A DNA stretch of 64,000 nt from Algibacter sp. L3A6 (GTDB lineage: Bacteria; Bacteroidota; Bacteroidia; Flavobacteriales; Flavobacteriaceae), in the NCBI RefSeq assembly GCF_009796825.1, contig NZ_CP047030.1, forward strand, positions 2,336,001-2,400,000. The letters run 5' to 3'. Below are positions 36,481 through 44,920 of this stretch, piece by piece. Below the pieces are notes generated by a model. The model was not told where the DNA came from. It saw only the letters and a program-made list of their open reading frames with translations, and made no database searches. Position 1 is the stretch's first letter; each line of letters starts with the position of its first letter. The position numbers and the translations under genes are program-made.

Positions 36481-37808
36481 TTTGGAATAATATATAATGT
36501 GATACAACTTAAAACGCCCCAGAAATTAATCCAAAGTAAATTGGCATATTTTCCTTGTGTAAAAATGAGTGATTCTGGGAATATGTTTAATACTAAAATG
36601 ATGCCGAAAACTAATCCACAACTTACGCTGAGGTAATAACTTATTTTAGGAACATCCATATTCCAAAATAGAAATACAGGCGTTAAACCAATAACCATAG
36701 TTCCTGATATGGTTGTGGCCGATAATATTTCAGCATTTAAAAAAACGGGTATGGTACCCAAAACTGCAATAAGTATCATAGAAATACGCCCGAATGTTAC
36801 GTTTTTTCCTAAGTTTAAATCGATAGATAGTAACTTGGAAAACGACGAAAACGTGGAATCTAGAGTTGAGGCAGCCGAGGTAATCATTATAAAATTAATA
36901 ATAAGTAAAATAAATACGCCAAAGGCTTTGCCAACCTTTACAGCAGCTTGGCCTTGCATATTTTGAGTCTGCGCATATACACCAATGATGCTAAATAAAA
37001 TAATGCAAAGTGCACCCAAAACACTAGCGATTAAAAAACTTCTTCTTGTAACTTTAGGAGAGCTTATAAATGCTCTGTCTGTAAGTACAGGGTCGTGAAA
37101 AGGATAGCTAAACGATTGAATAATAGCTGCGAAAAATAGGTTTAAACCGAGTTCGAAACTCCATGTTCCAGATGAAACAATATCTTGAGTTGAGAAATCT
37201 TCGATTGAAAATATATGATATAAAATAATGAAAAGTAACACCGAAAATAATCCCATTTGTATAACGTCGGTAAAAATAGAACTACTCAATCCGCCTTTTA
37301 ATGCGTAAGCTAAGGTTAATAGTGTAAATAGAAGTATGGACCAATAATATGGAGAACTTCCTGTTTCGCCAAAGTAGCTGCCAATAACCATGGTGTTGCT
37401 CCATACTTCGTTAAAAAGTCTAAAAGCAATTAAAATTGAAAAAATAACCATAGCGCCTTTTCCAAATTTTGTAGTTAAAAAGTGGTGAATACTCTCAAAA
37501 CCACCTTTAACTCTTAACTGATAAAGTAAAATACCTGCAACAGCAAAAGATAGGTAATAACCAGCATAGGCCACACCACCAACTAAACCAAATTGTAAAC
37601 CAAGGTTTGCTGCATTGGTAATACTTTTAGCAAAAATCCAAGAAATTATGAGGCTTCCCGTTAAAACTACGGTGCCTGGTTTTTTTAACCTTTTGGTTGC
37701 TTTAAAAAACTGATCTGTTGTTTTAGCAAAGGGCGATAAAAAAAATAATATCAAACTCGATGTTATAATTAATCCCCATTGCCATGTTACTGTGTCTATA
37801 TTATTCAT
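36465..37808 (-). CDS. Sodium:solute symporter family protein
   Basis: This 447-residue protein has about 13 membrane helices with the LeuT-fold order of the SSS family, including the GGLSSSIFTDVIQ segment that matches the conserved motif of sodium:solute symporters. It would carry a small solute across the inner membrane with Na+. It overlaps the SusD gene by 8 bases and the next gene by 16 bases, so it is tied to the SusC/SusD pair and the arsenosugar genes. The substrate is unknown. Confidence 0.88.
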   Translation of the reverse strand: MNNIDTVTWQWGLIITSSLILFFLSPFAKTTDQFFKATKRLKKPGTVVLTGSLIISWIFAKSITNAANLGLQFGLVGGVAYAGYYLSFAVAGILLYQLRVKGGFESIHHFLTTKFGKGAMVIFSILIAFRLFNEVWSNTMVIGSYFGETGSSPYYWSILLFTLLTLAYALKGGLSSSIFTDVIQMGLFSVLLFIILYHIFSIEDFSTQDIVSSGTWSFELGLNLFFAAIIQSFSYPFHDPVLTDRAFISSPKVTRRSFLIASVLGALCIILFSIIGVYAQTQNMQGQAAVKVGKAFGVFILLIINFIMITSAASTLDSTFSSFSKLLSIDLNLGKNVTFGRISMILIAVLGTIPVFLNAEILSATTISGTMVIGLTPVFLFWNMDVPKISYYLSVSCGLVFGIILVLNIFPESLIFTQGKYANLLWINFWGVLSCITLYIIPKWIKK

Positions 37809-39243
37809 TCCACCATACAGGTATGTTAATGCTATTGTTATCTGTGTTTATTGCGGCTTTTGCGTAATGTTCTGCATTTAAAGTTTCTTCTTCTGCAGGG
37901 TAAGGCATGCGCATAGGAATCAGGCCGTTATTTAAACTAGCCGAAATTGTTTTTAATTCAGGAAATCCGGTTCGGTTATATTCTATCCAACCTTCGTAAC
38001 CATTTATAATATTTGCAATCCATTTTTGAGTTATTATTTGCTCTAAAGGCGTTTTGTCTGTATTATAATAAGCGGCTTGTTCTTTGAGGTAGTTGGCTGG
38101 TAAAGCAGTGTTCCAATATTCGAAAGCTAAAGCAACACCTTTATTGTAAAGTTGTTCTGCATCGGCTGTAATTAAATTCTTTTCAGCAGCTTCGGCTAGA
38201 ACAAATTTCACTTCCCAAGCGGTTATAAAATTAGCATCTAAAGTTGAGGTGTCGTCTCTAAAAGCAGTGCCTGCTAGAGAGTAATCTGCTAGTTTTGGTG
38301 ATGTCGAGGTGGCGTCAATTCCATTTAGTAATCCGTTAAATTCACTGGAATTTGAGTTTGAAAAAGGTTGGAATAAAGTGTTTATACGTGTGTCATTCAA
38401 ATCCATTAGGATATCTTCCATAGTTTCAGAAAGTACAAAGTTGGTAAAATCTCCAATTCTTAATTGTGCCAATCTAAAGCTATTTGGGTCTGAATTTGTA
38501 AAGTTGAAAATGGCGTTTTCTGAATTTTCTTTGATGTAATTATCAGCATCATAAAGCGCTTGTAATTCCGCAGAAACATCTTCTTTATTCGAAATACGTA
38601 TCAGGTGTTTAATTTTTAATGAATTTGCAAAGCGTATCCAACCTTGTAAATCTCCATGGAATAAAATATCTCCTTCTAATGAAATAACATCTGTATAATT
38701 TTCAATTGCAGCAATACCTTTGTTTAGATTATCTAGGATACCACCTTCGTTTAGGTAAATATCTTCTTGATTGTCATAGACTGGTGTTACGGTAATAGTC
38801 GTGCCATTGAAAGCTTCAAAATAAGGTACATCACCAAATAGATCGGTTAAACCAGCTGCCATGTAGGCTTTAAGAATAAGCGCGGGGCCTTCGTAAACTT
38901 TAAAAGCATCAACGGTTCTAGACTGATTTAAAATAATTTCATTGTCTCGTAAATTGCTGTAAAATATGGACCATGGGTTGCCTCCTAATTGGGGTGATTT
39001 AAGCGCATGTCTATCGAATAAATTGAAACCTAAGGCTGTTCTGTGTTGCGATAATAAATCACCAGCAACAAAACCTTCATAACTCATTTCTTCACCATAA
39101 TTATAAATAACTTGGCGCAGCAATAAACTTGGTTGTACCGAAACGGGAGCGTTTGGGTTTGTATTAATATTTTGAAAGTCATTCGTACAGCTAGCTGTTA
39201 TTAGAAGACTTAAAAAGGGCAATATATATAGTATGTTTTTCAT
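37801..39243 (-). CDS. SusD-like nutrient-binding lipoprotein (SusD-like 2 type)
   Basis: A lipoprotein signal peptide ends in ITASC. The mature part starts with INTNPNAPVSVQPSLLL, the pattern of the SusD/RagB nutrient-binding lipoproteins of the second Pfam class, and ends with a segment for closing the SusC barrel. It lies 40 bases after the SusC gene and overlaps the symporter by 8 bases. It should bind the same substrate as the SusC partner. Confidence 0.88.
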   Translation of the reverse strand: MKNILYILPFLSLLITASCTNDFQNINTNPNAPVSVQPSLLLRQVIYNYGEEMSYEGFVAGDLLSQHRTALGFNLFDRHALKSPQLGGNPWSIFYSNLRDNEIILNQSRTVDAFKVYEGPALILKAYMAAGLTDLFGDVPYFEAFNGTTITVTPVYDNQEDIYLNEGGILDNLNKGIAAIENYTDVISLEGDILFHGDLQGWIRFANSLKIKHLIRISNKEDVSAELQALYDADNYIKENSENAIFNFTNSDPNSFRLAQLRIGDFTNFVLSETMEDILMDLNDTRINTLFQPFSNSNSSEFNGLLNGIDATSTSPKLADYSLAGTAFRDDTSTLDANFITAWEVKFVLAEAAEKNLITADAEQLYNKGVALAFEYWNTALPANYLKEQAAYYNTDKTPLEQIITQKWIANIINGYEGWIEYNRTGFPELKTISASLNNGLIPMRMPYPAEEETLNAEHYAKAAINTDNNSINIPVWWNE

Positions 39244-39283
39244 GAATAATATTTTTAATTTCCGTTAAAACGAAAATGTACTT

Positions 39284-42200
39284 TTAAAAATCAATGCCCA
39301 CTTTTAAACCAAAACTTCGGGTTGTGGCATAGCTTAAATCTTCAACACCACTTACAAAACCATTGCCTTGTACGGCAAGTTGTTCTGGATCGAAATGTGG
39401 GTTTTCAGTAATAGCAAATAGATTGTTTCCTGTAAAAGAAAGTGTTAATGCGGCACCGTTAGTAAGTCCTAGAACGCCTTCATTTAGTTTAAAACTGTAC
39501 CCCAAAGCAAATTGACGTAGTTTTAAAAATGAGGCATCATATACATTGTTTTCTTCATGATTTCTGTTGTAAAATTGTCTGTAATAACTTTCGGCAGAAA
39601 GAGCAACGGTGTTGGGTAAACCTGTATTGATGTTTACACCTTGAGCTATAATGCCTTCTTCTGGTCTAAATGCTGTTTCGGATAATTGACCGCCAACGTT
39701 TCCTAAAGCCCGAGTTCTTGAAACAATTTCTCCGCCTTGTCTCCAATCCAATAAGAAACTCATATTCCAATTCTTGTAGTTGAAGTTGTTATGCCAACCT
39801 AAAGTGAAATCAGGATTGTAATTACCTAGTTTTTTTAAGGTGTTATCTTCAATGAAATCGCCACTATCACTAATAATAAATTCACCATTTTCATTTTTGG
39901 AATACCCCGTGCCGTAGAAATCACCTAAACGCCCACCTTCCTCAACTTGAAACCAAACGGTTTGGTTCGCGCTATCGTAAATTCGGCTAAAAGCTAGTGT
40001 TAATCTGCCATCGTTTTGTGGTAAATTTTTAACGGTAGATTTATTGGTTGCAAAATTAAAGGTCGAATTCCATGTGAAATTTTTAGTTTTAATTGGTGTT
40101 ATGCCAAGTACAATTTCAACACCTTTACTATTTACAGTTCCTCCATTTACTACTTGCTCATTATAGCCTGATGAGGTTGCAATAGGTAGTGAAATAATTT
40201 GATCTTTAGTATCTGCATTGTAATAAGTGAAATCGAAACTTAATCGATCTTTAAAGAAGCGGAGGTCTGTGCCAATTTCAAAACTTGTGGTTTGTTCTGG
40301 TTTTAAATTGGCATTGGGTATAAAGTTTTGATCACTAAAAGTCGGCTCACCATTAAAAGTGGTTTGCGAAACAAACGTTCCTGAGGTTTGGTATGGACTC
40401 GTATCATTTCCTACTTGAGCAAGACTCGCGCGTATTTTTGCGAAAGATATGGCGTTAGGTAGTTTTACTACATGAGATAAAATAAAACTAGTAGAAACCG
40501 ATGGGTAAAAAAACGATGTTCCATCTACAGAAAAAGGAGTTGCTAGTGCGCTAGACCAATCGTTTCTTCCAGTAACATCTAAATATAAAAAGTTTTTGTA
40601 GCCTAATTTAGCAATACTGTAAAGTGAGTTAATACGCTTTTTACTTTTAAATTGAAAAACTTCAATAGGAGAAGCAGCATTATTAAGACTGAAAATTCCT
40701 GGTTGCGCTAAATTAACCGTTTGCGATTGTTTGGTAGATGCCGTTTGATTTAAGCGATTACCACCAGCTGAAAAATCAAAAGAGAAATCTCCAAATTCAT
40801 TGTTGTAATTAATTAAGAAATCGGTGTTAACCTCTCTGTATGTAACATCATGTTCCGCGTAAGCACCGTTTTGAAAACGATTACTACTGAAGTTTCTAAT
40901 CAGTTGACGCGTTTCACTACTGTAATCCATACCTGTTCTAAGCGACACGCTTAAATGATTGGTTAGTTCCTGTTTTATGGCAATATTCCCGAAAATTCGA
41001 TCACGCTGAAAAGCATTTTTGTTTTCATATAAAATAAAATAAGGATTATCGAAAAAGGCATAGTTAAACGCGTATTGTTGTACACCTTCTAAACCGGGTT
41101 GCCAGTAGTTTTTTAAATTATCGATGTTGAGCGAACGTGGGCCCCAAGCTACTAAAGAATAATTCACGTTTTCGCTACCGTAACCATTAGATGGTCTATT
41201 ATCGCTACTAGAGTTTACATAGCTAAAAGAACTGTTAATCTCCGTTTTATCGCTAGGTTTAAAATTGAGTTTTGTAGCAACAGTTTGGCGATCTAGATTT
41301 ACACCAGGAATAATAGATTCACTTCTTAAATCGGTGAATGATAATCTATAGCTACCATTACCGAAACCATTTGATATTGAAATGTTATTCGTGGTAGTAA
41401 CTCCTGTTTTATAGAAGTCTTTTAGATTGTCTGGGTTAGAGTTAAACGGTGTCGCAGTTATAGGCAATCCGCTGTAAAGCGATGTATCGCCACCTCTAAC
41501 AAAACTACCATCGGCAAGTTGTACGGGGCTATCAAATTGAGGTATTAAAATACCTGCATCTAATTTTGGTCCCCAAGAATAAGTTAAGTTATCACTAGTT
41601 CCGCCACCTAAACCATCTACAAATTCAAACTGTCCAGATTGTCCCTGTCCGTATGTGTTTTGAAATTCAGGGAGTTTAAAAGCAGAATCTAAAGTTACCG
41701 ATGTATTTAAACTCACTCTAAAACCTTTTTGCTTGTTTCCGTCTTTGGTTTTTATTACTATAACACCGTTTGCAGCGCGTGTGCCATAAAGTGCGGCAGC
41801 ATTAGCGCCTTTTAAAACGGTAACCGATTCTATATCATCAGGGTTAACTTCCATGGCGCCATTTCCAAAATCTATTTCTTGAAAACCCGCCGCAGCTTGG
41901 TTGGTGAAATTAAAAACAGTTTCGTTGTTAATAGGTGTGCCATCTACCACAAAAAGCGGATTGTTATTAGAGAAAGATGCTTCGCCTCTAATAGTGATTT
42001 TAGAGGTTGATCCAACTCCCGTTGCGCCTTGTGTAACCGTAACTCCTGCTAATTTGCCTTGTAGGTTATCAAGAAAATTAGCCGTTTTTACTTCTGTTAA
42101 GTCATTAGATTTAATAGCTTGTACTGAGTAACCTAGTGCTTTGGTGTTTCGTTTTATACCTAAGGCGGTTATAACAACTTCGTTGAGCGCGGCGGCATCT

Positions 42201-42475
42201 TCGGTTAAACTAACATTTATAATTGTTTTGTTTTCAATTGAAATTGTTTCCGTTTTATATCCTAAAAATGAAAATTGTAATGTATTTGTTTCTGTTGAAA
42301 TTTCAATAGAGTAATTTCCATTTTCATCGGTAATAGTACCTGTTGCGTTGCTTGTTATATTTACAAAGGGTAGAGGCTCATTGTTTTCCTTGTCTGTAAC
42401 ACGACCAGTTATCGTCGTTTGTGCATGCGTAAAACCATATACGGCAAATAGCATGCATAGTAAAATATGCTTCAT
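39284..42475 (-). CDS. SusC/RagA-type TonB-dependent outer membrane transporter (arsenosugar locus)
   Basis: A signal peptide ending near THAQ is followed by a carboxypeptidase-regulatory-like domain (about 20-95), the TonB-box-like NEVVITALG, a plug domain with VLKGANAAALYGTRAANGVIVIKT and a large barrel. The length (1063 residues) is normal. It is followed by its SusD partner and the symporter, giving a complete outer- and inner-membrane uptake route inside the arsenosugar array. Substrate unknown. Confidence 0.92.
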   Translation of the reverse strand: MKHILLCMLFAVYGFTHAQTTITGRVTDKENNEPLPFVNITSNATGTITDENGNYSIEISTETNTLQFSFLGYKTETISIENKTIINVSLTEDAAALNEVVITALGIKRNTKALGYSVQAIKSNDLTEVKTANFLDNLQGKLAGVTVTQGATGVGSTSKITIRGEASFSNNNPLFVVDGTPINNETVFNFTNQAAAGFQEIDFGNGAMEVNPDDIESVTVLKGANAAALYGTRAANGVIVIKTKDGNKQKGFRVSLNTSVTLDSAFKLPEFQNTYGQGQSGQFEFVDGLGGGTSDNLTYSWGPKLDAGILIPQFDSPVQLADGSFVRGGDTSLYSGLPITATPFNSNPDNLKDFYKTGVTTTNNISISNGFGNGSYRLSFTDLRSESIIPGVNLDRQTVATKLNFKPSDKTEINSSFSYVNSSSDNRPSNGYGSENVNYSLVAWGPRSLNIDNLKNYWQPGLEGVQQYAFNYAFFDNPYFILYENKNAFQRDRIFGNIAIKQELTNHLSVSLRTGMDYSSETRQLIRNFSSNRFQNGAYAEHDVTYREVNTDFLINYNNEFGDFSFDFSAGGNRLNQTASTKQSQTVNLAQPGIFSLNNAASPIEVFQFKSKKRINSLYSIAKLGYKNFLYLDVTGRNDWSSALATPFSVDGTSFFYPSVSTSFILSHVVKLPNAISFAKIRASLAQVGNDTSPYQTSGTFVSQTTFNGEPTFSDQNFIPNANLKPEQTTSFEIGTDLRFFKDRLSFDFTYYNADTKDQIISLPIATSSGYNEQVVNGGTVNSKGVEIVLGITPIKTKNFTWNSTFNFATNKSTVKNLPQNDGRLTLAFSRIYDSANQTVWFQVEEGGRLGDFYGTGYSKNENGEFIISDSGDFIEDNTLKKLGNYNPDFTLGWHNNFNYKNWNMSFLLDWRQGGEIVSRTRALGNVGGQLSETAFRPEEGIIAQGVNINTGLPNTVALSAESYYRQFYNRNHEENNVYDASFLKLRQFALGYSFKLNEGVLGLTNGAALTLSFTGNNLFAITENPHFDPEQLAVQGNGFVSGVEDLSYATTRSFGLKVGIDF

Positions 42476-42530
42476 TTAATTGAATAAAAGTTAGATAAAC
42501 CTTCGGGAAGATTTAATAGAAAAATAAGAT

Positions 42531-43220
42531 TTATTGTAAATGAAGTAGAGCAGGAGAGCCCTTGTTGTGTTGCCTTTTTAATATGAAGTTATTAAAGGCT
42601 GAAATATGGTAAGCTATTATTTTAGTTGAAATTGAAATAGACTGAAGTAAAATAGATTTAATAGCAGCCGAAATGCTTTTGAAACTATTTAAAACACGTT
42701 CTATATCTGAAGCATTATCAATATCTGTTAATACTTCTAAATAATGAATTTTGGTGTTGTTGGAAGCTAATGCTTTAGAAATACTTCTATTTAAACCAGT
42801 CGTTTGCCAAGGTAACTTTAAAAAAGTGTCTTTGTTAAACAGTTGCTCTTTTAGGCCCATTAAATAAAACCCACCATCTGTAGAAGGTCCTAAAACAATA
42901 TGATTATGTTTTAGTTGCTCGGCAGTTTTTAAAATATGTTTTGCAGTTAAATGCGGCGTATCATTCCCAATAGTGATAATGGCTTGATATCCTTTGTTGT
43001 AAATAGATTGAATGGCGTTTGTAAAACGTTCGCCAAAATTTGCTCCAACTTGTTGGTTTTCGCTTAGATGAAAATAAGGTAAGCCTGTTTTTTTTGCAAC
43101 ATTTATAGTTTGAAGGTTTAACACTTCAAACAAACCGCTTGTTGAGGATAATGGTTTTGATACCATCTCCTTTTCAGCAGAGTTCGCAAAAATTAATATG
43201 GCTACTTTATGGTTTTTCAT
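42531..43220 (-). CDS. Divergent DUF2064 protein (arsenosugar locus)
   Basis: The core motifs IGNDTPHL and LGPSTDGGFYLMG place it with the TIGR04282/DUF2064 proteins, but the N-terminal lysine/arginine signature present in the paralogue at 34481 is absent (the region reads ANSAEKEMVSKPL). A C-terminal extension of about 45 residues is unique. It lies 3 bases after the ArsS gene. It may have lost nucleotide binding or may act on a different substrate. Confidence 0.8.
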   Translation of the reverse strand: MKNHKVAILIFANSAEKEMVSKPLSSTSGLFEVLNLQTINVAKKTGLPYFHLSENQQVGANFGERFTNAIQSIYNKGYQAIITIGNDTPHLTAKHILKTAEQLKHNHIVLGPSTDGGFYLMGLKEQLFNKDTFLKLPWQTTGLNRSISKALASNNTKIHYLEVLTDIDNASDIERVLNSFKSISAAIKSILLQSISISTKIIAYHISAFNNFILKRQHNKGSPALLHLQ

Positions 43221-43223
43221 TTG

Positions 43224-44279
43224 TTATGCAACAACGCCTTGACAGCTACTTCCTGCACCTGCGGTACAACCGTAACAATGTTGAGAAATTACAATGTCTC
43301 TACCTTCTAGAAGTTCTTCATTGTATTCGCTAATGTGTTTTGCTTTGCTATTTACGGGTAAATTAAGCATTTGATTAAAATCACAATCAAATAAATAACC
43401 ATCCCAACTTATAGATAATGTATTGGTGCACATTACGTTTTCTACAGCAGAAGGATTGTAAGCTTCTACTAGAGAATACATATAATCTTCATAATTTTCT
43501 GAAGCAATAAGAAAATCTAAAAATCTTGCGATTGGTAAATTTGTAATTGCGAATAAATTATGAAACTGAATATCGAAATCTTCTTTTAAAGCTTTTTTGA
43601 AATCTTTTTCCATGGCAGCTTGATCACCTGGTAAAAAGGCTCCCGACGGATTGTAAACTAAATCTAAACGTAAATCGCTACCGGGCATGCCGTAACCAAT
43701 AGCATTTAAATCTTGTAGTGCTCTAATCGATTTATCGAAAACTCCATCGCCACGTTGTTTGTCTGTTTTTCCACGTGTCCAGTGTGGCATAGAACTCACT
43801 ACATGTACATTGTGTTTTTTAAAGAATTCTGGTAAATCGTAGTATTTTTTGTTGGCTCTAATTATGGTTAGGTTAGAGCGCACAATAAAATCTTTAATGC
43901 CTGCTTTTGCAGCTTCTTCTACAAACCAGCGAAAATCAGGATTCATTTCTGGAGCGCCACCCGTTAAATCTAAAGTGTGTGCACCGGTGTTTTTAATAAC
44001 CTCTAAACACTCTCGCATGGTATCACGCGTCATGATTTCTTTACGATCTGGACCGGCATCTACATGGCAGTGATCGCAAACTTGGTTACACATGTAGCCT
44101 ACGTTTATTTGTAGAATTTCTAATTTTTTCGCTTTAAGCGGAAATTGGCCGGTTTCGGAAATTTTATCTTTAAAGGTTGGTAATTCTCCATTTTTGAAAA
44201 TACCATTCGATAAAATATCGAGTTGCCTATTGCTATTTGCTAAGTCGCTTTCGCGTTTTTTTAGAGACTTTGTTGCCAT
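43224..44279 (-). CDS. arsS: Arsenosugar biosynthesis radical SAM protein ArsS
   Basis: The radical SAM cluster motif is CNQVCDHC with C64, C68 and C71, and the TGGAPEMNPDF segment follows. The C-terminal domain ends in the cysteine-rich HCYGCTAGAGSSC motif typical of ArsS. Characterised ArsS couples methylated arsenic to the 5'-deoxyadenosyl group, giving a 5'-arsenic-substituted adenosine. Its length (351 residues) is standard. ArsM, the methyltransferase that supplies the methylated arsenic, is usually adjacent but is absent here. It is separated from the peroxidase-like gene by a 172-base spacer filled by a dispersed element. Confidence 0.93.
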   Translation of the reverse strand: MATKSLKKRESDLANSNRQLDILSNGIFKNGELPTFKDKISETGQFPLKAKKLEILQINVGYMCNQVCDHCHVDAGPDRKEIMTRDTMRECLEVIKNTGAHTLDLTGGAPEMNPDFRWFVEEAAKAGIKDFIVRSNLTIIRANKKYYDLPEFFKKHNVHVVSSMPHWTRGKTDKQRGDGVFDKSIRALQDLNAIGYGMPGSDLRLDLVYNPSGAFLPGDQAAMEKDFKKALKEDFDIQFHNLFAITNLPIARFLDFLIASENYEDYMYSLVEAYNPSAVENVMCTNTLSISWDGYLFDCDFNQMLNLPVNSKAKHISEYNEELLEGRDIVISQHCYGCTAGAGSSCQGVVA

Positions 44280-44329
44280 TAATAGTTTTTATAAATTAAG
44301 ATACTGTTTGCTTTGTGAAAACAGTACTT

Positions 44330-44449
44330 GGCGGATGGGTGCGTTAGGGATTGAGGCATTTGTTGAAGCTCTTTTTGTGTTGTTGCGCTTATGCAACACA
44401 AAAAAGCGACTGCCGAAAGCCCGACCCTTTTCGGGTAACGCCCAAAAAT
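44330..44449. repeat. Dispersed extragenic element with two hairpins
   Basis: Between arsS and the peroxidase-like gene lies GGTGCGTTAGGGATTG, then an 11-base stem TTTTTGTGTTG (44372-44382) with CAACACAAAAA (44394-44404), then a shorter CCCGA...TCGGG hairpin and GTAACGCCC. From memory, GC-richer elements with GCGTTAGGGATTG at one end and GGGCGTTACCC at the other are scattered through flavobacterial genomes. It fills almost the whole spacer, inside the presumed transcript. Confidence 0.65.
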
Positions 44450-44451
44450 TT

Positions 44452-44787
44452 CTATCCGTCTAATTTGTTTACTTTATTCATCATTTGTACGCCGTGCACT
44501 AGTGTTGCACCACTTTTTATGGCTGCGCCTACGTGTATAGCTTCCATCATTTCTTCTTTAGTTACGCCACGTTGCAAGCCATCTTTTGTGTAAGCGTCTA
44601 TACAATATGGACATTGCTCGGTGTGAGCAACGGCAAGCGCGATAAGTGATTTTTCACGAGCTGTTAACGCGCCTTCTTCGAAAACTTTTCCGTAATACTC
44701 AAAAAATTTCTCGCCTAAATCTTTGCTCCATTCGGTGATTTTTCCAAATTTTCTTAAATCGGCTGGGTCGTAATATGTTTTTGACAT
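44452..44787 (-). CDS. Arsenosugar biosynthesis-associated peroxidase-like protein (carboxymuconolactone decarboxylase family)
   Basis: The 111-residue alpha-helical CMD/AhpD-type protein has the redox motif CPYC at C59-C62 with H55 upstream and the family opening KTYYDPADL. The combination matches the peroxidase-like protein that accompanies ArsS. It probably handles thiol redox or alkylhydroperoxides during arsenical conversion; direct evidence is limited. It appears to be the first gene of the array, 133 bases downstream of the acyl-CoA dehydrogenase gene. Confidence 0.88.
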   Translation of the reverse strand: MSKTYYDPADLRKFGKITEWSKDLGEKFFEYYGKVFEEGALTAREKSLIALAVAHTEQCPYCIDAYTKDGLQRGVTKEEMMEAIHVGAAIKSGATLVHGVQMMNKVNKLDG

Positions 44788-44852
44788 GATTTTATTTTTT
44801 TACGAAATAATGAAATCTATTTGTAATTGTCGAGGACTTTCGTGATTCTTAA

Positions 44853-44890
44853 CAAAAAAAGACTCAAATATTTTGAGCCTTTTTTTATAA
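44853..44890 (-). terminator. Rho-independent terminator of the acyl-CoA dehydrogenase gene
   Basis: The minus strand has GGCTCAAAATATTTGAGTC followed by a run of T, about 30 bases after the dehydrogenase stop. It separates that gene from the arsenosugar array. Confidence 0.8.
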
Positions 44891-44920
44891 TTGGTGATTT
44901 TATAATGTAATAAGGTGTTG

